Positions 60,661 through 64,000 of a stretch of DNA of 64,000 nucleotides are shown piece after piece. The stretch is from Haemophilus influenzae. GTDB taxonomy: Bacteria; Pseudomonadota; Gammaproteobacteria; Enterobacterales; Pasteurellaceae. Every line of letters begins with the position of its first letter. Positions within the stretch are counted from its first letter, which is position 1. The position numbers and the translations under genes were made by a program. The stretch spans positions 1,674,001 to 1,738,000 of the forward strand of contig NZ_LN831035.1 of NCBI RefSeq assembly GCF_001457655.1. The letters run 5' to 3'. Under the pieces are notes generated by a model. The model was not told where the DNA came from, did not search any database, and saw only the letters and a program-made list of their open reading frames with translations.

Positions 60661-60984
60661 TTAAGCGTGCTTTGCTGCCACTTCAGCTAATAAAGTTTGC
60701 AATTCGCCTGCTTGATACATTTCTAAAATAATATCACAACCACCAATTAATTCTCCCTCAACCCATAATTGTGGGAAAGTTGGCCAATTTGCATATGTTG
60801 GTAATTCAGCGCGAATATCTGGATGTTGCAAAATATCCACATAACCAAAAGGCACTTTGCAGTGCATTAATGCCTCAGATGCACGAGCAGAAAAACCACA
60901 AGATGGTAATTTTGGCGAACCTTTCATATAAATAAGAATGGGATTTTCACTAATTTGCTTTTTGATTTTGTCTAAGGTTTCCAT
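60661..60984 (-). CDS. grxD: Monothiol glutaredoxin GrxD
   Basis: A 107-residue CGFS-type glutaredoxin, with C29 in the motif LPSCGFSARA. These proteins bind a bridging [2Fe-2S] cluster with glutathione and, with BolA, handle iron-sulfur transfer. The glutathione-binding TYANWPTFPQLWVEGELIGG near 67-86 is complete. I chose ATG 60984 (METLDKIKKQ), the family start; an upstream in-frame ATG at 61023 adds 13 residues with no family match. Confidence 0.95.
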   Translation of the reverse strand: METLDKIKKQISENPILIYMKGSPKLPSCGFSARASEALMHCKVPFGYVDILQHPDIRAELPTYANWPTFPQLWVEGELIGGCDIILEMYQAGELQTLLAEVAAKHA

Positions 60985-61070
60985 AATGTTCCCTATAAAT
61001 AAACGAGGTAAGCATTTTATCACAAGTTAAAACTTGATTGAAATGCTTGGTTTTATATTCATTTAAAACA

Positions 61071-61100
61071 AAAGGCCTAAACCGAAGTTTAAGCCTTTTT
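61071..61100 (-). terminator. ompA terminator
   Basis: AAAAGGCCTAAAC and GTTTAAGCCTTTTT pair around CGAA. It lies between ompA and grxD, which are on the same strand. Confidence 0.8.
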
Positions 61101-61134
61101 CTGTATTTAATCTTTCGTTAAACAAATACTAAAA

Positions 61135-62178
61135 TTATTTAGTACCGTTTACCGCGATTTCTACACGACGGTCTGGAGCAAGACAAGCGATAAGCGCTTT
61201 ACGACCTTTAACTTGGTCACAAGTTGCACCAGTTACTGGGTTTGCTTTACCGTAGCCAGTTGCAGAGATTGCGTCTGCTGCAACACCTTTAGCAACAAAG
61301 TAGTTAGCTACTGAATCTGCACGTTCTTGAGAAAGTTTTACGTTGAACGCATCAGAACCAATACGGTCAGTGTAACCAGCAATAGCTACTTTTGCACTTT
61401 TAACTTGTGACATTTCGCCATAGATGCTGTCTAATGTTGCTTGTGCTTGAGGTTTTAAGTTTGCTTTACCAAATGCGAAAGTTACATCAGAGTTTAAGCT
61501 GAAAGTTTTGCTTACAACTTCAGGTGCTGCAACAACTGGCGCTTCGCCTTGACCAAAACGGTAAGAAATACCCGCATTGATAGAACCAATCCAAGGGTTG
61601 TAGTTAATTGCGGTATTTGGTTTATCTTGAGGGCGGTATTTACCTACGCGAGTTAGCCATTGGTATTCTAAACGAACTGCTAATTCTGGTAATACTGCGT
61701 ATTCTGCACCTACTGCAAATAAACCAGAGGCACGTGCTCTGTGACTATCGATGAGTTTATTATCGTAGAATTTATAGTCAGAACGAACTAAAGCAACACC
61801 TGCTTTACCATAAACATCTAAACCTTCTAACACTTCATAGCTACCTTTTAAGCTTAAGTGAGTACCGTGGTTAGTGTGTTTAGCAACAGTTCTACCTTTT
61901 TCACGACCTTTGGCACGACCGAAATCGTCGTAACCTAATTCAACCGCTAAACCTAAGTTATTTTGATTTAAAATTTGATAACCACCGAATACACCATAAG
62001 TGAAAGAATTACGGTGATAACCTACTTTATGTTCACGAGCTAGAGCACGAAGTCCATCGTGAAAAGATGCTTGACCAGCTTTAACGCCAGCGTAGAAAGT
62101 GTTTTCTTGTGGAGCTGCTTGAGCTACTGAAGCTGCTGCTAAACCAGCAACTACTAATGCGATTGCAGTTTTTTTCAT
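61135..62178 (-). CDS. ompA: Outer membrane protein P5 (OmpA family)
   Basis: A 347-residue OmpA. Signal peptide MKKTAIALVVAGLAAASVAQA, an eight-strand barrel (about 22-200) and a C-terminal peptidoglycan-binding domain (about 230-345) with GYTDRIGSDAFNVKLSQERA (19 of the conserved set) near 280. P5 binds mucin, CEACAM1 and complement factor H in this species; loops differ among strains. The base composition is more GC-rich and codon-optimised than its neighbours, as expected of a very abundant protein. CCTC/GAGG gives a strong ribosome site. Confidence 0.95.
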   Translation of the reverse strand: MKKTAIALVVAGLAAASVAQAAPQENTFYAGVKAGQASFHDGLRALAREHKVGYHRNSFTYGVFGGYQILNQNNLGLAVELGYDDFGRAKGREKGRTVAKHTNHGTHLSLKGSYEVLEGLDVYGKAGVALVRSDYKFYDNKLIDSHRARASGLFAVGAEYAVLPELAVRLEYQWLTRVGKYRPQDKPNTAINYNPWIGSINAGISYRFGQGEAPVVAAPEVVSKTFSLNSDVTFAFGKANLKPQAQATLDSIYGEMSQVKSAKVAIAGYTDRIGSDAFNVKLSQERADSVANYFVAKGVAADAISATGYGKANPVTGATCDQVKGRKALIACLAPDRRVEIAVNGTK

Positions 62179-62556
62179 TTTGATGTCCTCTATTTAGTGA
62201 TCGAATAGTAATAAAAAAGTGTCCTTGTTTATACTGAACTTTTAATTAAAGTTACATTCTAAACAGTCACTTAACTAGGGTTTTGAATTTGCCCTACTTT
62301 ATTACCTTTTGACAAATTCAATTCCTTTGTTTACGCCAAAGGAACGTTCAAAAGTGCACTTATTATCCTATAAAAATTGAAAAGATCAAATTCTTTTGAA
62401 TTTTTTGTTTATTTTTCATCCAAACAACACACTTTTCTTGACTCATTTACTCCATAAAACACTCCTTAAAAATGCTCAAAATCTAATTCGACATCATTAA
62501 CGCCTTAAGATATTATCAATAACCTGCCATTTTTACCTTTAAATGAGTTAAATACT
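62179..62556. other. ompA-ydiJ divergent intergenic region
   Basis: 378 bases without a gene. It must hold the ompA promoter and a long 5' leader. A hairpin TTCCTTTG-TTTACGC-CAAAGGAA (62322-62344) is the only strong structure; OmpA leaders in other bacteria contain stabilising stem-loops. There is no uptake core and I could not place a convincing -10/-35 pair. Confidence 0.5.
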
Positions 62557-64000
62557 ATGTTGCCAAGTCTAAATCGCATTCCTCAAATTGAACAATATGT
62601 ACTTGATTATCTTGATGATCTTCAACACCAACATTTTGAGGGGGATATTGCGACAAATTATTCGGATAGATTAAGTCTGGCTACGGATAACAGCGTTTAC
62701 CAACAGCTTCCACAGGCGATTCTTTTTCCGAAAACTATTGCTGATATAGTGCGTATAACCAAATTGGCAAATTTACCTGAATATCAATCAATCAGCTTTA
62801 CGCCTCGCGGTGGAGGCACTGGCACTAATGGTCAATCCATCAATAACAATATAATAGTGGATCTTTCTCGTCATATGACTGCCATCTTAGAACTCAATGT
62901 AAAAGAACGTTGGGTTAAAGTACAAGCAGGTGTCGTAAAAGATCAACTTAATCAATTTTTAAAACCACATGGTTTATTCTTTGCCCCAGAGCTATCCACC
63001 AGCAATCGAGCGACTTTAGGCGGAATGATTAACACAGATGCCTCGGGGCAAGGTTCATTGCAATACGGTAAAACCTCTAATCATGTTTTGGCATTACGTG
63101 CCGTATTAATGAACGGTGAAATTTTAGATACAAGTGCGGTCAATTCTGTTGATGTTTTAGAAAACATTGATGCGCTTGAATTAAGTGAGAGCAGCAAAAG
63201 ACTCCATCAAACAATCGCGCAACACTGTAAAGAAAAAAGAGCGGCAATCATTAAAGATTTACCACAACTTAACCGTTTTTTAACGGGATACGATCTCAAA
63301 AATGTATTCAATGAAGATGAAAGTGAATTTAATCTCACGAGAATTCTCACTGGTTCTGAAGGTTCTCTCGCATTTATTTGCGAAGCCAAACTCAATCTTC
63401 TGCCTATTCCGCAGTATCGCACGCTCATCAATATTAAATATCGTTCTTTTGACGCGGCATTACGCAATGCACCTTTTATGGTGAAAGCCAATGCGCTTTC
63501 TGTGGAAACCGTTGATTCCAAAGTCTTAAACCTCGCCAAACAAGATATTATTTGGCATTCTGTGAATGAACTTCTTACAGAAGATGAAAAAGATCCAATT
63601 CTCGGTTTAAATATTGTGGAATTTGCTGGTAATAATAAAGAAAAAATAGGCCGCCAAGTCACCGCACTTTGTCACTTACTTGATGAAAAAATCGAACATA
63701 ACCAAGATCACATTATTGGCTATCAAGTTTGTTCTGATTTACCCTCTATCGAACGTATTTATGCAATGCGAAAAAAAGCAGTGGGCTTACTTGGTAATGC
63801 AAAAGGTGCAGCCAAACCGATTCCTTTCGTGGAAGATACTTGTGTCCCCCCAGAAAATCTTGCGGATTACATCAGTGAATTTCGCGCTTTATTAGACCAG
63901 CACCATTTACAATATGGCATGTTTGGTCACGTGGATGCTGGTGTGTTACACGTTCGCCCTGCACTTGATTTATGCGATAAAGAACAAGTGAAATTATTTA
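62557..64000 (+). CDS. ydiJ: YdiJ-type FAD-linked dehydrogenase (5' part, runs off the window)
   Basis: Open from ATG 62557 to the window end, about 481 residues of a protein that is about 1,020 in E. coli. The FAD-binding (PCMH-type) motif TPRGGGTGTNGQSIN lies near 87-101, followed by APELSTSNRATLGGMINTDASG, typical of the FAD_binding_4 family; the C-terminal Fe-S part is outside. E. coli YdiJ has recently been linked to D-2-hydroxyglutarate oxidation. The ribosome site is weak. It is divergent from ompA. Uptake cores at 63132 and 63661. Confidence 0.92.
   Translation, partial: MLPSLNRIPQIEQYVLDYLDDLQHQHFEGDIATNYSDRLSLATDNSVYQQLPQAILFPKTIADIVRITKLANLPEYQSISFTPRGGGTGTNGQSINNNIIVDLSRHMTAILELNVKERWVKVQAGVVKDQLNQFLKPHGLFFAPELSTSNRATLGGMINTDASGQGSLQYGKTSNHVLALRAVLMNGEILDTSAVNSVDVLENIDALELSESSKRLHQTIAQHCKEKRAAIIKDLPQLNRFLTGYDLKNVFNEDESEFNLTRILTGSEGSLAFICEAKLNLLPIPQYRTLINIKYRSFDAALRNAPFMVKANALSVETVDSKVLNLAKQDIIWHSVNELLTEDEKDPILGLNIVEFAGNNKEKIGRQVTALCHLLDEKIEHNQDHIIGYQVCSDLPSIERIYAMRKKAVGLLGNAKGAAKPIPFVEDTCVPPENLADYISEFRALLDQHHLQYGMFGHVDAGVLHVRPALDLCDKEQVKLF

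Noticed and set aside
63207..63662. 151-residue minus-strand frame inside ydiJ
   Set aside because: The plus strand encodes a clear FAD-binding protein without interruption; the antisense frame has low-complexity composition.

Overview
The window is chromosomal DNA of Haemophilus influenzae or a very close relative. Three things point there: low GC, about 58 copies of the 9-bp DNA uptake core AAGTGCGGT/ACCGCACTT (roughly 0.9 per kb, often as inverted pairs acting as terminators), and gene content and order that match my memory of strain Rd in two blocks. I see no prophage, insertion sequence, rRNA, tRNA or CRISPR array.

Layout. 1-7965 carries the end of sapA, then sapBCDF (peptide/heme ABC importer), a YeiH-type membrane protein, truA and fbp. 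A 31-codon stump of cytidylate kinase (7966-8061) marks an apparent genome rearrangement point. From 8335 the order follows the other block: lactate permease, Fur-linked heme receptor hup with an in-frame C10 tract, mtnN/thioredoxin-like/recJ, dsbC, prfB with its programmed frameshift, lysS, mdh, argR, purF-cvpA, ackA-pta, prmB, cysB, sucCD, gcvA with the divergent GcvB sRNA, ilvE, a tiny lipoprotein, queCDE behind a preQ1-I-like riboswitch, uvrD, dppBCDF, a periplasmic ATP-dependent DNA ligase, gmhA, artPIQM, a decayed trimeric autotransporter, an Opa-like porin, sprT, metK, pabA/pabBC, tmaR, serC, hisC, grxD, ompA (P5) and the start of ydiJ.

How the genes fit together. Heme and peptide capture recurs (Sap, Hup, Dpp), as expected of a heme auxotroph. 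Arginine import (Art) sits with its likely regulator ArgR and an ArgR-like operator over the artP promoter. Acetate overflow (ackA-pta), succinyl-CoA synthetase, malate dehydrogenase and lactate permease cover central carbon flow.

Most unusual: two unlinked intergenic loci (about 16143-16402 and 54028-54284) share one architecture. Each has a mutually exclusive hairpin leader, a Shine-Dalgarno site, a 22-23 residue hydrophobic peptide ending SSPA(Y/W), conserved flanking blocks, and a terminator-like hairpin on the opposite strand. They look like Ibs/Sib-type type I toxin-antitoxin pairs that gene callers would miss.
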